A DNA stretch of 64,000 bases from Exiguobacterium sp. FSL W8-0210 (lineage in GTDB: Bacteria > Bacillota > Bacilli > Exiguobacteriales > Exiguobacteriaceae), in assembly GCF_038006045.1 (NCBI RefSeq), contig NZ_JBBOUK010000001.1, positions 599,001 through 663,000 on the forward strand, given 5' to 3'. Positions 62,986 through 64,000 of the stretch are shown here, piece after piece (the stretch's first letter is position 1; each line of letters starts with the position of its first letter). Both the position numbers and the translations under genes were made by a program. Below the pieces are notes generated by a model. That model saw only the letters and a program-made list of their open reading frames with translations, made no database searches and was not told the origin of the DNA.

Positions 62986-64000
62986 TTGACAACATTTCGT
63001 GAATTAAATCTTAGTGAGGCACTTATCAAAGGTGTCCTAAAAATGGGCTTCGAAGAAGCAACACCAATCCAAGCAGAAACAATTCCAGTCGGACTCAGTG
63101 GCGTTGACTTAATTGGTCAAGCACAAACAGGTACTGGTAAAACTGCAGCGTTCGGTATCCCAACAATCGAGCGTCTTGACGCAAAATCACGCAACATCCA
63201 AGCGTTGATTCTTGCTCCAACACGTGAGCTCGCAATCCAAGTAGCAGAAGAATTGAACCGGATCGGTGAAGTAAAACGCGTTCATGCACTTCCTGTTTAC
63301 GGCGGTCAGCAAATCGATCGTCAAATCCGCGCACTTCGCAAAAATCCACAAATCGTCGTTGCGACACCAGGACGTTTGATGGACCACATGAACCGTAAGA
63401 CGTTGAACCTCGATCACGTTCAAACGGTCATCCTTGACGAAGCAGATGAGATGTTGAACATGGGATTCGTCGAAGACATTGAGAAAATCCTCGGTGCACT
63501 TCCTGAAACACGTCAAACACTCTTATTCTCAGCAACGATGCCACCACAAATTCGTAAAATCGCAGATCGTTTCATGACGACTCCGACACATATCAAAGTC
63601 AAAGCAAAAGAAATGACAGTTGAAAACATCGACCAGTCATTCATCGAATTGAAAGAAAGCCAAAAATTCGACGTTCTTTGCCGTTTGATCGACACGGATT
63701 CTCCGGAACTCTCAATCATCTTCGGTCGTACGAAAAAACGTGTTGACGAAATGACTGAAGGTTTGATCCAACGTGGATACACAGCTGACGGTTTACACGG
63801 TGACTTAACACAAGCAAAACGTGACCAAGTCATCCGTCGTTTCAAAAAAGGAACGATTGATATCCTCGTCGCGACAGACGTTGCAGCACGTGGTCTTGAC
63901 ATCTCTGGTGTCACACACGTCTACAACTTCGACGTCCCACAAGATCCAGAGAGCTATGTTCACCGGATTGGTCGTACGGGTCGTGCTGGTAAAACGGGAT
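62986..64000 (+). CDS. cshA: DEAD-box RNA helicase CshA (partial, 3' end beyond the window)
   Basis: This is the start of a DEAD-box helicase of the CshA type: Q motif [14 protein letters not shown], motif I AQTGTGKT, Ia [35 protein letters not shown] to the [13 protein letters not shown] end. It starts with TTG after AAAGGAG. CshA works in the degradosome and in cold adaptation. The frame is open to base 64000. It is a separate gene from the YfmL-like helicase. Confidence 0.93.
   Translation, partial: MTTFRELNLSEALIKGVLKMGFEEATPIQAETIPVGLSGVDLIGQAQTGTGKTAAFGIPTIERLDAKSRNIQALILAPTRELAIQVAEELNRIGEVKRVHALPVYGGQQIDRQIRALRKNPQIVVATPGRLMDHMNRKTLNLDHVQTVILDEADEMLNMGFVEDIEKILGALPETRQTLLFSATMPPQIRKIADRFMTTPTHIKVKAKEMTVENIDQSFIELKESQKFDVLCRLIDTDSPELSIIFGRTKKRVDEMTEGLIQRGYTADGLHGDLTQAKRDQVIRRFKKGTIDILVATDVAARGLDISGVTHVYNFDVPQDPESYVHRIGRTGRAGKTG

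Noticed and set aside
1-64000. CRISPR arrays or prophage genes
   Set aside because: I saw no regularly spaced repeats and no phage structural, integrase or lysis genes in the window.

Overview
The window looks like chromosomal DNA from a Gram-positive Bacillales organism, most likely Exiguobacterium or a close relative. The genus is inferred and not searched. The support is Bacillota-style: near-perfect AGGAGG ribosome-binding sites, an arginine operon in the B. subtilis order (argCJBD-carAB-argF), an Asn T-box, CcpA cre sites, a LiaFSR system, and an Fnr with the Bacillus-type C-terminal cysteine cluster. Almost all of it is core genome; the one clear mobile element is an IS3-family insertion sequence.

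Layout. 0-5.6 kb: an LCP cell-wall ligase, an NAD(P)-binding protein, a ResA-like thioredoxin, a zinc-ribbon protein, a DUF3006 protein, an NhaC-type antiporter and a 31-residue membrane peptide. 5.7-14.9 kb: the complete arginine operon behind a promoter with an ARG-box match, but argC carries an in-frame TGA. 14.9-19.8 kb: MBL hydrolase, tRNA-Gly, a pair of possible immunity-type proteins, an alpha/beta hydrolase and fhs. 20-31.2 kb: a carbohydrate ABC transporter in two pieces (two permeases at 20-21.8 kb, the binding lipoprotein at 25.9 kb) plus a YesMN-type two-component system at 28.8-31.2 kb. T-box-controlled asnA, a DedA protein, a CPA antiporter and a purine permease are interspersed. 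A 17-bp motif is repeated upstream of both transporter pieces, and perfect cre sites precede the binding protein and the kinase. 31.3-36.3 kb: deoD, an aldehyde dehydrogenase, and teichoic-acid polymerisation genes with tagD. 36.4-39.7 kb: fnr and a ba3-type oxidase operon preceded by a palindromic Fnr site. 39.7-41.6 kb: an intact IS3-family element nested in an older hairpin-rich inverted repeat.

41.7-45.1 kb: a liaI-liaH(pspA)-liaF-liaS-liaR envelope-stress operon on the minus strand. 45.3-48.5 kb: rsgA behind a leader ORF with alternative hairpins, and an ABC-F gene behind a short leader peptide and terminator-type attenuator. 48.5-51.6 kb: pflA-pflB with two near-identical Rex/Fnr-type operators. 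51.8-54.1 kb: a DEAD-box helicase like YfmL flanked by two unknown genes. 54.2-57.8 kb: two adjacent membrane GGDEF genes, both broken by single-base frameshifts. 57.9-61.6 kb: an Uup/YfmR-like ABC-F, plsC and small proteins. 61.8-64 kb: cvfB, a structured intergenic stretch and the start of cshA.

The most distinctive signals are regulatory: a dispersed sugar-uptake regulon with a shared new motif, two leader-peptide attenuators, redox operators on both respiratory and fermentative genes, and nonsense or frameshift lesions in argC and the two cyclase genes.
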